Assembly: GCA_018401995.1 (NCBI GenBank)
Contig: JAGYJR010000004.1
Coordinates: forward strand, 1-64,000
Reading direction: 5' to 3'
Source: Flavobacterium sp.
GTDB taxonomy: Bacteria; Bacteroidota; Bacteroidia; Flavobacteriales; Flavobacteriaceae
Length of the DNA: 64,000 nucleotides
In this document: in pieces, positions 52,990 through 62,217 of the stretch
How the letters are laid out: the number at the start of each line of letters is the position of its first letter
Numbering within the stretch: position 1 is the stretch's first letter
Position numbers and translations under genes: made by a program
The notes under the pieces: model-generated
The model's input: only the letters and a program-made list of their open reading frames with translations
The model's database searches: none
What the model was told of the DNA's origin: nothing

Positions 52990-53682
52990 ATGAAAAAACT
53001 AATTCTTTTATTACTAATTTCAAATTGGGCAACGGCTCAATTTGGTATCTTTGGAAAAGATCCAATTATAAATAAAGAAAACTTTGACAAACAGCGTGTG
53101 CATTGGGGATATTATTTAGGAATGAATAGCGCTGATTTTAAATTTGATTATAATTCTCCAACTCAAGATATTGAAGTAAGCTCCGGTATGGGGTTTAATG
53201 TTGGTTTAATTGGAAATCTACGCCTAACTGATCATTTTGATTTCCGATTTGAACCTGGGTTATTTATTACTCAAAGAAATCTTACCTATCCTCTGATAGA
53301 AGACCCTGTGGATCGCTTAAGAGAAGTTAGATCTACTTATATCCATTTACCATTTTTATTAAAATTTTCCTCTCAAAGAGTAGGAAATATTAAACCGTAT
53401 TTGATTGGCGGATTATCAACCTCACTAAACTTGAGCAGTAATGCTTCCATTTTGGAAGACAATGAAAATGGCCGTTTTAGAATGACGAAATGGTCTAGTT
53501 TCTATGAAATTGGTTTTGGAATTGATATTTATTTCGAATATTTCAAGTTTTCTCCCTCTATTCGTGGTGTTTTCAGTACCAAAGATGAGTTAATTCGCGA
53601 CAATGATCCAAACAGTCAATGGACAGGAAACATTGGTAGTATGCAAACGCGCGGATTTTTCATCAATTTTGCTTTCCACTAA
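52990..53682 (+). CDS. porT: Type IX secretion / gliding protein PorT (SprT)
   Basis: A 230-residue outer-membrane beta-barrel protein with signal peptide MKKLILLLLISNWATAQ. It then reads FGIFGKDPIINKENFDKQRVHWGYYLGMNSADFKFDY and ends with the barrel closure GSMQTRGFFINFAFH. Sequence, length and position after menG match PorT/SprT, an outer-membrane component needed for type IX secretion. It converges on, and overlaps by four bases, the rRNA methyltransferase gene on the other strand. Confidence 0.88.
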   Translation: MKKLILLLLISNWATAQFGIFGKDPIINKENFDKQRVHWGYYLGMNSADFKFDYNSPTQDIEVSSGMGFNVGLIGNLRLTDHFDFRFEPGLFITQRNLTYPLIEDPVDRLREVRSTYIHLPFLLKFSSQRVGNIKPYLIGGLSTSLNLSSNASILEDNENGRFRMTKWSSFYEIGFGIDIYFEYFKFSPSIRGVFSTKDELIRDNDPNSQWTGNIGSMQTRGFFINFAFH

Positions 53683-54407
53683 AAGTTTCGTTTGAATTCA
53701 CTTAGAATGATTGCAGTGGCGGTGGCAACATTTAAACTTTCGGTTTCTTGCAATTGGCCAAACCTTGGGATTGCTAATTTTGAAGTGATACATTGAGTTA
53801 CTTCATTACAAATACCGTTAGCTTCATTTCCCATAATGAGAATAGCATTGGATGGCAAATCTTGTTTATAAATATTTTCTCCACTCATAAAAGTACCAAA
53901 AACTGGCAACGTTGTAGCTTTTAAAAACGGAACTAAATCGGTGTACAAAACAGTAACTCTTCCAATAGAACCCATCGTAGCTTGAACCACTTTAGGATTG
54001 TAAATATCAACTGTTTCTGGTGAGCAAATTAATTGTTCTACTCCAAACCAATCACATAAGCGAATAATTGTCCCTAAGTTTCCAGGATCACGAACATCAT
54101 CAAGTGCTACTAATAATCCTTCTTTCAAAGAAAAATTTTCAGTTGGAATTTTAAAAACGGCCAAACATGTATTTGGTGTTGTTAATGCAGAAATTTTTTT
54201 TAATTCAGCAGGAGAAATGGTATGAATTTTGTCTGTAGCAACCTTGAAATCAAGTGGTTCTGTAACGAAAATCGTTTGCAATTCGTATTTGGAACGCAAC
54301 AATTCTTCTATTACTTTTACACCTTCGGCAAAAAATAATTGGTGTTGCTTTCTATATTTTTTTTGTTGCAAACTCGTTATAAGCTTAATTTGGTTTTTAC
54401 TAAGCAT
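53679..54407 (-). CDS. TrmH/SpoU-family RNA 2'-O-methyltransferase
   Basis: A 242-residue SPOUT methyltransferase: N-terminal substrate-binding part LITSLQQKKYRKQHQLFFAEGVKVIEELL, then VALDDVRDPGNLGTIIRLCDWFG, ILIMGNEANGICNEVTQCITSKLAIPRFGQLQETESLNVATATAIILSEF, which are the SpoU motifs 1-3. The N-terminal EGVKVIEE form suggests a 23S rRNA 2'-O-methyltransferase of the RlmB/TsnR type. The exact nucleotide is unknown. Confidence 0.9.
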   Translation of the reverse strand: MLSKNQIKLITSLQQKKYRKQHQLFFAEGVKVIEELLRSKYELQTIFVTEPLDFKVATDKIHTISPAELKKISALTTPNTCLAVFKIPTENFSLKEGLLVALDDVRDPGNLGTIIRLCDWFGVEQLICSPETVDIYNPKVVQATMGSIGRVTVLYTDLVPFLKATTLPVFGTFMSGENIYKQDLPSNAILIMGNEANGICNEVTQCITSKLAIPRFGQLQETESLNVATATAIILSEFKRNF

Positions 54408-54442
54408 AAAAATTGTATTTTTGACTAACTATTAAAGAACCC

Positions 54443-57004
54443 TTGGAGAAAATTTTATCAAAAATAGTATTATTATTTGTAACTGGAAGTATTATTTACT
54501 CTTGTTCGTCAGTAAAAAAAGTTCCTGAAGGTGCTCAATTACTTACGAAAAACACACTTTTAGTTAATGAAAAAATCATAAAAGACGAACGAATTGAAAG
54601 TTTGCTTTCTCAAAAACCTAATAGTAAACTCCCGTTGATTGGGTTTCCTTTGCGATTGAGCATGTACAACATGGCAAAAGATAAGCCAGATTCCTTGTAT
54701 TACGCTTGGCTAGAAAGAAAACCCAATCGTCGGAAAAATTTAGCAAAATTTCTTTCCAATAAACAAGTAGATCGTTTGAGTGAATCGTTTATAGTTTCAG
54801 GTTTTAGTAACTTTTTAAAACGAACTGGCGAAGCGCCTGTTATTATTGATGAAAAAAGAATTCAAAGTTCAAGGAACCGTTTGAAAGCCTATTACACTTT
54901 TAACTTAGGGTATTTTGATGTAGAAGTAAACACCAAAAGAGATACCGTTGGAAAGAAAAAAGGAAGTGTAACCTATGAAATCATAACGGGAACACCATCC
55001 GTTTATGACACTATAACTAATAGTATTGAGTCTAGCGCTTTAGAACCTTTGTATGAAGCCATAGAACCACAATCCTTAATCAAAAAAGGAAACCGATTTA
55101 ATGCAGAAGAGCTTAGTAAAGAACGTGAAAGGATTACCAATTATTTCAGAGAAAATGGAGTATATTATTTTCAGGTGAATCATATAAAATATGACATTGA
55201 TACTTTAAATAATGAGCATAGAGTTAATGTAAATGTAAATATAGAAGACCGTTTTGTAAAAGATGGAGATACATTGAAAAAAACTCCTTTTAGGATTTAC
55301 ACCATTAATGAAGTTAATATTTATACGGTAAACGGTTCTAAAAAAGATATAAATCGAATTAAAGACAGTGTTTCTTATCGCAATTATCAAATTTACAGTG
55401 ATGGTAAATTAAACTATAAGCCTAAAGCATTAACCAACGCCGTTTTTATTCAAAAAGGCGATTTATTTAGTGATAAAAAACGAACATTGACTACACGTTC
55501 ATTAGGAAACTTGACTGTTTTTAACGCCCCAAACATAGAATATATTGAAGATCCAGATGATGAAAATGGATTGATTAGCAACATTTATTTAGTCCCACGA
55601 AAAAAATTCAGTTGGACTCCCTCAATTGATTTTACCCATTCCAACATTCAAGATTTTGGTATTACAGGGAGTATGTCTGTAGCTTGGCGAAATGTTTTTA
55701 AAGGAGCCGAAATTTTACAATTTGGAGCTAGAGGAAATATTGGTTCTTCACGAGATATGGCAAATCCGAATAATGTATTTTTTAATATTGCTGAATATGG
55801 TGCCGACATTAAATTAACTTTTCCACGAATTGTTTTCCCAATAGACACAAGAAGAATTATTAAAAAAGAAATGTTACCAACCACGCTAATGAGTTTTGGT
55901 TTAACCAACCAAAGAAATATCGGATTGGACAAAGAAAATTTCACTGGTACAATAGCGTATAATTGGCAGCCGAAAGAAGGAGTGACATCTCGTTTTGATT
56001 TAGCTAACATTCAATTTGTACGAAATTTAAATATTGAAAATTATTTCAATGTATATGGATCTTCATATTCTACATTGAATGATTTAGCTCAAATTTATAA
56101 TACAAATAGTGATTTTGTTGACCCAATTACAGGTAATTTAACATTTAATGGAGCTGTTGGCTTTATTAATGAAGTTGTTGCCGGACAACCTGGAGGATTG
56201 ACTCCAGAAGATAGAGAATACCAAATTATTAGAAGCATTGGAGAAAGAAGAAAACGTTTAATTGAGAATAATTTAATTATTGCCTCTAGTTATTCTTTTA
56301 CAAAAACAACGAAAGTAGGGTTTTCTGACAATAGCTTTTATATTTTAAGAGCAAAAATTGAAACTGCTGGCAATGTAGCCTCGCTCTTGGCAAGAGAAGT
56401 CAATGAGCCTTTGAGCGAAAACGGCAATGAAACTTTGTTAGGTGTAGAATATTCTCAATATATAAAACCAGAAGCCGATTTTGTAAAACACTGGGATTTT
56501 GGTAAAAAAAATGTCTTAGCTATTCGTACTTTCGCTGGGATTGCTATACCATACGGTAATGCAAATTCTATTCCCTTTTCTAGAAGTTATTTTGGCGGTG
56601 GAGCAAATGACAATAGAGGTTGGCAAGCTTACAGCTTAGGTCCGGGAAGAAGTGGCGCAATTAATGATTTCAATGAAGCTAATTTAAAACTAGCCTTTAG
56701 TGCGGAATATCGTTTTAATTTCTTTGGACAGTTAAATGGGGCTTTATTTGCAGATGCAGGAAATATTTGGAATGTTTTCGACAATGTAACAGATCCTGAT
56801 TATACTTTCAATGGATTAAAATCGCTTCAAGACATAGCTTTAGGAACGGGAATTGGTTTTCGATATGATTTTAATTTTTTTGTATTTCGAATTGATTTAG
56901 GATATAAAGCCTATAATCCAGCTAAAGAAATGAGTGAACGTTGGTTCAGAGACATCAACTTAAGCCGAACTGTTTTAAATTTTGGTATTAATTATCCATT
57001 CTAA
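54443..57004 (+). CDS. tamL: Translocation and assembly module lipoprotein TamL (BamA/TamA family)
   Basis: An 853-residue protein whose likely start is TTG at 54443, giving MEKILSKIVLLFVTGSIIYSC with a lipobox Cys at 21. This fits the Bacteroidota TamL type, a lipidated BamA/TamA-family barrel. POTRA-like domains (about 150-400) precede a barrel with FSRSYFGGGANDNRGWQAYSLGPG (the surface-antigen substrate loop) and end INLSRTVLNFGINYPF. It probably works with TamB in outer-membrane protein or lipid transport. No in-frame ATG lies close upstream. It is divergent from the methyltransferase gene. Confidence 0.85.
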   Translation: MEKILSKIVLLFVTGSIIYSCSSVKKVPEGAQLLTKNTLLVNEKIIKDERIESLLSQKPNSKLPLIGFPLRLSMYNMAKDKPDSLYYAWLERKPNRRKNLAKFLSNKQVDRLSESFIVSGFSNFLKRTGEAPVIIDEKRIQSSRNRLKAYYTFNLGYFDVEVNTKRDTVGKKKGSVTYEIITGTPSVYDTITNSIESSALEPLYEAIEPQSLIKKGNRFNAEELSKERERITNYFRENGVYYFQVNHIKYDIDTLNNEHRVNVNVNIEDRFVKDGDTLKKTPFRIYTINEVNIYTVNGSKKDINRIKDSVSYRNYQIYSDGKLNYKPKALTNAVFIQKGDLFSDKKRTLTTRSLGNLTVFNAPNIEYIEDPDDENGLISNIYLVPRKKFSWTPSIDFTHSNIQDFGITGSMSVAWRNVFKGAEILQFGARGNIGSSRDMANPNNVFFNIAEYGADIKLTFPRIVFPIDTRRIIKKEMLPTTLMSFGLTNQRNIGLDKENFTGTIAYNWQPKEGVTSRFDLANIQFVRNLNIENYFNVYGSSYSTLNDLAQIYNTNSDFVDPITGNLTFNGAVGFINEVVAGQPGGLTPEDREYQIIRSIGERRKRLIENNLIIASSYSFTKTTKVGFSDNSFYILRAKIETAGNVASLLAREVNEPLSENGNETLLGVEYSQYIKPEADFVKHWDFGKKNVLAIRTFAGIAIPYGNANSIPFSRSYFGGGANDNRGWQAYSLGPGRSGAINDFNEANLKLAFSAEYRFNFFGQLNGALFADAGNIWNVFDNVTDPDYTFNGLKSLQDIALGTGIGFRYDFNFFVFRIDLGYKAYNPAKEMSERWFRDINLSRTVLNFGINYPF

Positions 57005-57054
57005 TTTTAGAAATTATTATTTTTGCACAAACAATATAACTAAAAACAAAACTA

Positions 57055-58122
57055 ATGAGCCACAATATTAAACCTGGAGTTGCAACAGGCGACCAAGTTC
57101 AAGAGATTTTTTCTTATGCCAAAGCCAAAGGTTTTGCTTTACCTGCAGTAAATGTTGTAGGTTCAAGTACTATCAATGGTGTTTTGGAAACTGCTGCAAA
57201 ATTAAATGCACCTGTAATAATTCAGTTTTCTAATGGTGGTGCTCAGTTCAATGCAGGAAAAGGATTATCTAACGAAAACCAAAAGTCTGCTATTCTTGGA
57301 GCAGTTGCTGGCGCAAAACACATTCACACCTTAGCAGAAGCTTATGGTGCGACCGTTATATTACATACAGACCATTGTGCTAAAAACTTATTGCCTTGGA
57401 TTGACGGTTTACTAGACGCTTCAGAAAAATTTTATGCCGAAACAGGCAAACCTTTATACAGCTCACATATGATTGACTTATCGGAAGAACCGATTGAGGA
57501 AAACATTGAAATTTCTAAAAAATATTTAGAAAGAATGAGTAAAATAGGAATGACATTAGAAATTGAATTAGGAATTACTGGCGGCGAAGAGGACGGCGTT
57601 GACAATTCTGATGTTGATAGTTCTAAATTATATACCCAACCAAGTGAAGTGGCTTACGCCTATGAAGAATTGATGAAAGTAAGTCCAAGATTTACTATTG
57701 CAGCATCTTTCGGTAACGTTCATGGTGTTTACAAACCAGGAAACGTGAAATTGACTCCAAAAATTCTAAAAAATTCACAAGAATACGTGCAAAACAAATT
57801 CAATACGGGAGCTAATCCAGTTGATTTTGTTTTTCATGGTGGCTCAGGTTCTACTTTGGAAGAAATTAGAGAAGCTATTTCTTATGGTGTAATCAAAATG
57901 AATATCGATACCGATTTACAGTTTGCTTTCACAGAAGGAATTAGAGATTACATGCAAGATAAAATTGATTACTTAAGAACACAAATTGGTAATCCAGACG
58001 GAGCTGATAGTCCAAATAAAAAACATTACGACCCAAGAGTTTGGGTACGTAAAGGCGAAGTAACTTTTAATCAACGATTAGAACAAGCTTTTGCCGATTT
58101 AAATAATGTGAATACGTTATAA
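57055..58122 (+). CDS. fbaA: Fructose-bisphosphate aldolase, class II
   Basis: A 355-residue class IIA aldolase: SYAKAKGFALPAVNVVGSSTINGVLETAA, zinc ligands in VILHTDHCAKNLLPW, YSSHMIDLSEEPIEENI, EIELGITGGEEDGVDNS, FGNVHGVY, and FVFHGGSGSTLEEI with NIDTDLQFAF. It acts in glycolysis and gluconeogenesis. TATTTTTG at 57018-57025 is a likely -7 promoter box. accD follows after a repeat-filled gap of 80 bases. Confidence 0.96.
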   Translation: MSHNIKPGVATGDQVQEIFSYAKAKGFALPAVNVVGSSTINGVLETAAKLNAPVIIQFSNGGAQFNAGKGLSNENQKSAILGAVAGAKHIHTLAEAYGATVILHTDHCAKNLLPWIDGLLDASEKFYAETGKPLYSSHMIDLSEEPIEENIEISKKYLERMSKIGMTLEIELGITGGEEDGVDNSDVDSSKLYTQPSEVAYAYEELMKVSPRFTIAASFGNVHGVYKPGNVKLTPKILKNSQEYVQNKFNTGANPVDFVFHGGSGSTLEEIREAISYGVIKMNIDTDLQFAFTEGIRDYMQDKIDYLRTQIGNPDGADSPNKKHYDPRVWVRKGEVTFNQRLEQAFADLNNVNTL

Positions 58123-58126
58123 GTTT

Positions 58127-58195
58127 TCCGTTTATAGTTTGTTGTTTTTTGTTAACTACAAACTATAAACCATTAACTAAACAATAAACAAGAAA
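58127..58195. repeat. Palindromic AT-rich repeat between fbaA and accD
   Basis: TTTATAGTTTGTTG and CTACAAACTATAAA form an inverted repeat around TTTTTTGTTAA. It is followed by further ATTAACTAAACAATAAACAA words. It belongs to the same class of short-word intergenic filler as the other tracts. Confidence 0.7.
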
Positions 58196-58202
58196 CTTAA
58201 TT

Positions 58203-59057
58203 ATGGCTTGGTTTAAAAGAACAGAAAAAGGAATTACAACTCCTACAGAAGACAAAAAAGATGTACCAAAAGGTTTGTGGTATAAATCACCAACAGGAAA
58301 AATTGTTGACCAAGAAGAATTGGCAAAAAACCTTTGGGTAAGTCCAGAAGATGATTTTCATGTTCGTATTGGGAGTAAAGAATACTTTGAAATCTTATTT
58401 GACAACAACGAATTCAAAGAATTAAACGCAAAAATTACTTCAAAAGATCCATTGAAATTTGAGGATACCAAAAAATATAGTGAGCGCTTAAAAGACGTTA
58501 TGGCAAAAACCAAATTGAATGATGCCGTTCGAACTGCTGTTGGTAAATCAAAAGGAAAAGATTTAGTTGTGGCTTGTATGGATTTTGCTTTCATTGGAGG
58601 TTCAATGGGTGCTGTTGTAGGAGAAAAAATTGCGCGTGCTATTGATTATTCTATCCAAAATAAAGTGCCGTTTGTAATGATTTCAAAATCAGGTGGTGCT
58701 CGTATGATGGAAGCCGCATACTCGTTGATGCAGTTAGCAAAAACTTCTGCTAAATTAGCGCAATTAGCCGATGCTAAAATTCCTTACATTTCCTTGTGTA
58801 CAGATCCAACAACTGGTGGAACTACAGCTTCTTATGCCATGTTAGGTGATATCAATATTGGTGAACCTGGAGCCTTAATTGGTTTTGCTGGTCCACGTGT
58901 AGTAAAAGACACTACTGGAAAAGATTTACCAGAAGGTTTCCAAACTTCAGAATTCTTATTAGATCATGGTTTTCTAGATTTTATCGTGCACAGAAAAGAA
59001 CTGAAAAACAAAGTAAACTTATACGTTGATTTGATTTTAAATCAAGATATTAGATAA
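58203..59057 (+). CDS. accD: Acetyl-CoA carboxylase carboxyltransferase, beta subunit, zinc-finger cysteines lost
   Basis: A 284-residue AccD with [113 protein letters not shown] and [35 protein letters not shown]. The carboxyltransferase oxyanion-hole glycines are intact. In E. coli AccD the N-terminus has KCDSCG and VCPKCD zinc ligands; at the same places here are KSPTG and VSPEDD, so all four Cys are absent. Confidence 0.95.
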   Translation: MAWFKRTEKGITTPTEDKKDVPKGLWYKSPTGKIVDQEELAKNLWVSPEDDFHVRIGSKEYFEILFDNNEFKELNAKITSKDPLKFEDTKKYSERLKDVMAKTKLNDAVRTAVGKSKGKDLVVACMDFAFIGGSMGAVVGEKIARAIDYSIQNKVPFVMISKSGGARMMEAAYSLMQLAKTSAKLAQLADAKIPYISLCTDPTTGGTTASYAMLGDINIGEPGALIGFAGPRVVKDTTGKDLPEGFQTSEFLLDHGFLDFIVHRKELKNKVNLYVDLILNQDIR

Positions 59058-59060
59058 AAC

Positions 59061-59083
59061 AAAACCCTCTTTTGGAGGGTTTT
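59061..59083. terminator. Terminator after accD
   Basis: AAAACCCTC/GAGGGTTTT stem with a TTTTG loop, followed by T-rich sequence, between convergent accD and the secreted-protein gene. Confidence 0.85.
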
Positions 59084-59122
59084 ATTTTTAAAGGTGTACT
59101 TAACATAAAAGAAGAGTTCTTA

Positions 59123-59740
59123 TTAATTTTTAACAACTTTTAACTCAAGATTTATTTTTTTAAAATCAATAAATTCAAAGCTTTCCCTGTAACCAACAGA
59201 ATTTACAGAAGAAGCATAAGCCACTATGACATTTTGATTGAGATCAATTGTAGTGTAAAATTCAAATGGATGCATAAATCCTAATCTAAATAATGAAAAT
59301 TTATTACTTTCATCGTTAATTAATTTAATATCATATTGCATTAACTTTTTTTTACCTTTTAAAATCTTAAGTTTTAAATTCTCACCTGAAAAGTCAAATT
59401 CATGACTAATTTTAGGATCAATATTCAAATCTTTATTATTTAACAAAAGACTCTCAAGATAAATAAATTTCATTTCTGATTTATTATTTTCAATACTTTC
59501 CAAAACATTGTATTTATGAAGTAATAAATTATTGTAATCCGTTAGGATTGCTAATTTTCCACTTTTTCCTTCAAATATTTTTAAAAAATAAGATGAATCA
59601 CTTGAATTATACGCTACAGTCACAATGTTATTTAAATTTTTATTTGAAAATCTATAGTTCATTGAGGTATCAAAAATATAATTTTGAGCTTTTAACTGCA
59701 TAAACACAGGAAACAACAATAAAATCAAAAACTTATTCAT
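59123..59740 (-). CDS. Small secreted protein of unknown function
   Basis: A 205-residue protein with signal peptide MNKFLILLLFPVFMQLKAQ. The mature sequence (FDTSMNYRFSNKNLNNIVTVAYNSSDSSYFLKIFEGKSGKLAILTDY) is a series of short beta strands with many Asn and Lys. I do not recognise the family. It lies 19 bases downstream of a TonB-dependent receptor gene and is likely co-transcribed with it. Confidence 0.65.
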   Translation of the reverse strand: MNKFLILLLFPVFMQLKAQNYIFDTSMNYRFSNKNLNNIVTVAYNSSDSSYFLKIFEGKSGKLAILTDYNNLLLHKYNVLESIENNKSEMKFIYLESLLLNNKDLNIDPKISHEFDFSGENLKLKILKGKKKLMQYDIKLINDESNKFSLFRLGFMHPFEFYTTIDLNQNVIVAYASSVNSVGYRESFEFIDFKKINLELKVVKN

Positions 59741-59759
59741 ATTTATTTAAATTTTAAAA

Positions 59760-62165
59760 CTAAAATTTCGCTCGTAACGCCATAACAAAATTCTTTCCTG
59801 GCGCTACCATTCCAGAACTGTAGGGACGATAACGTTGGTCAGTAATATTTTCTAATCCTGCGGTTAGGATAAAATTATCTGTTAGTTTGTACATGGATTT
59901 CAAATTTATCGTGTACCAACTTGGTGAATACGGATTTCCATTGGCATCAACCGCATAAATTTCTGGTTTACCTCGTTCTTCCTCTGCCAAATGGCTGTAG
60001 CGCACCTCATCACTATATTGTACGTTGATTTGAAAATCTAATTTGGTAGTTGCATAACCCAAACGTGTAATTCCAAAGAAAGGTGCTGCGTGTCGAGACG
60101 GACTTTTCTCCCCGTTATCCAATTCTTCTTCGCCTTGTTGAAAATTTAAATCGGTAGAAAAATTAAATCCAGATGGCAACTTTACTTCTACTCCTGCTTG
60201 AAACCCGTAAACAGTTGCTTTTGCTGCATTTTGAATCGCTTGCACTTGACTTAATTCACCATCGTAAACAATTTGATATTCCCCATTTAAGGTGAAATCT
60301 CTTCGGACTAAAGCATTATCCAATAACGTATAATAACCCGAAACATCTACTTTTATATTGTTCCCGATTAATTTAGCTACATTAACGTCAACATTATAAG
60401 CATACTCTGCCTTTAAATTAGGATTTGGAACCACAACCGATCCTGGTTCAGAATCAAAAACTTTTCCAATATCATCCACATTCGGGGAACGGAAAGCTGT
60501 TGCTAAATTGGTACTAATCACCCATTTTTCATTGGGACGATGCACTACTCCAACACTTCCTGTTAATGCGCTATCATTTAATTTAGCTTCCGTAAAAGGG
60601 AATGGATAAAATGTCGTATCAAAATTAGCATTCAGTAGGAATTGGTTGTATCGCAAACCGGATTGTAACAAAGTTTTTTCGGTAAATTTGTATTGATTGT
60701 TCAAGTAAATCCCAATAGATTGCCAAGTGGCTTGCGGATAACGCGCTGGACCAACTGTACTTTCATTGGTTACTATATTTTCATTGATTCCTTCCGAATT
60801 CACATCGTTCAAAACATATTCGAAACCGTAGAAAATTTTATTTTTTTCGCTTGTAGCTTTTGTGGCATCAATATTAACAGAATAGGCGTTTACTTCTTCT
60901 GTTCGAATTTGACGATTCGGATTGTTGATATTTCTACTGATGCGACTTTCTTCAAAAAACTGATGCGCCAATCGTATCGAAAGTTCATCAACCAATATCG
61001 ATTTTGATTGGTGCAAAACAGACAAATTGTTCATCATCCATTTTTGGGGTCCGTAATCAAATTGTCCGTAACGAGGTAAACCAGCATTAGTATAACGAAT
61101 ATGTCGGTCATAACGCGAATACGAAGAAGTTTCAGACCAATGAAATCCGTATTGAAAATCCCATTTTTCATTGGGAGCAAATCGGATTTTTTGCATCAAA
61201 TTGATTTGAGAATAGGCTGTTGGTTTTTGTACCAAAGGATTTTCATTGGCAACAATAACATCTTCACTATTTTGACGAATCACATAAAAAGGTCGCAAAT
61301 ATTCACTAGGGCCACGACTTCCCATTCGCAAATCATCAAAATCATTCGAAGAAAAACTTGTCACCGATGCCCATTTTTTCCAACCCAAATTCACATCGAA
61401 ATGTCCGGTTTGCTCTTTATTGGCAGTAGAATATCTAGTAATTGCATTTCCAGAAATAAAGGTTTTATCGTCTTTTGAAAATTGCGGTGTCAAGGTTTGA
61501 AAACTCATTACACCTCCAATAGCATCACTTCCATAAATTACAGAACTTGGTCCAAATAAAACCTCCGCTTTTTCAGTAGCAAATGGATCTAGTGAAATCA
61601 CATTTTGGATATTTCCACCTCTAAAAATGGCTGTATTCATTCGCACACCATCAATAGCATACAATAGTCGATTCGTAGCAAATCCTCGAATCATGGGGCT
61701 TCCACCGCCTTGCTGACTTTTTTGCATGAAAACTTTTCCAGAAATAGTCAGTAAATCGGCAGCCGTTTGTGTATTTTGTAGTGCAATATCTTTGGTTTGT
61801 ATAGAAGAAATTTTGGCTGGAATTTCAGCTGATTGTTGCTTCCAACGGTTGGCTGAAACTACCACTTCATTTACCGACAATAACGCTGGTTTTAAAAAGA
61901 TTGTAAAAGAAGCTGCTTTTAAATCGGCGTAAGAAGTAACTACTCGTTCGTAACCAAAAGATTGAATTATAATATGGTTTAAATTAACGAAAGCTTTTAT
62001 ATCTGCTTCGCCTTTAGAGTTAGTTGTTGTAAAAGTCTTTTTGTCTTTCGAAACAATACTAACTGACTCTAAGGGTTCTTTAGATTCTTTATCTTTAATG
62101 CTTAAGGATTGTGAAAAGCCAAAATTAGCTAGCAATAATACAATCCAAAAATAAATTTTGAGCAT
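59760..62165 (-). CDS. TonB-dependent receptor, heme/siderophore-type
   Basis: An 801-residue receptor with signal peptide MLKIYFWIVLLLANFGFSQ and a carboxypeptidase-like N-terminal extension (about 20-95). The plug domain has NEVVVSANRWKQQSAEIPAKISSIQTKDIALQNTQTAADLL and GGGSPMIRGFATNRLLYAIDGVRMNTAIFRGGNIQNVISLDPFATEKAEVLFGPSSVIYGSDAIGGV. The barrel contains FRSPNVDDIGKVFD and VVPNPNLKAEY, echoing the FRAP and NPDL boxes of heme and hemoglobin receptors, and ends NFVMALRAKF. Substrate is an inference only. Confidence 0.88.
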   Translation of the reverse strand: MLKIYFWIVLLLANFGFSQSLSIKDKESKEPLESVSIVSKDKKTFTTTNSKGEADIKAFVNLNHIIIQSFGYERVVTSYADLKAASFTIFLKPALLSVNEVVVSANRWKQQSAEIPAKISSIQTKDIALQNTQTAADLLTISGKVFMQKSQQGGGSPMIRGFATNRLLYAIDGVRMNTAIFRGGNIQNVISLDPFATEKAEVLFGPSSVIYGSDAIGGVMSFQTLTPQFSKDDKTFISGNAITRYSTANKEQTGHFDVNLGWKKWASVTSFSSNDFDDLRMGSRGPSEYLRPFYVIRQNSEDVIVANENPLVQKPTAYSQINLMQKIRFAPNEKWDFQYGFHWSETSSYSRYDRHIRYTNAGLPRYGQFDYGPQKWMMNNLSVLHQSKSILVDELSIRLAHQFFEESRISRNINNPNRQIRTEEVNAYSVNIDATKATSEKNKIFYGFEYVLNDVNSEGINENIVTNESTVGPARYPQATWQSIGIYLNNQYKFTEKTLLQSGLRYNQFLLNANFDTTFYPFPFTEAKLNDSALTGSVGVVHRPNEKWVISTNLATAFRSPNVDDIGKVFDSEPGSVVVPNPNLKAEYAYNVDVNVAKLIGNNIKVDVSGYYTLLDNALVRRDFTLNGEYQIVYDGELSQVQAIQNAAKATVYGFQAGVEVKLPSGFNFSTDLNFQQGEEELDNGEKSPSRHAAPFFGITRLGYATTKLDFQINVQYSDEVRYSHLAEEERGKPEIYAVDANGNPYSPSWYTINLKSMYKLTDNFILTAGLENITDQRYRPYSSGMVAPGKNFVMALRAKF

Positions 62166-62217
62166 GTGATTTTTTTTTGAAATTGCTTCAAAAACCGTAC
62201 CTAAAGCACTGATTTTA

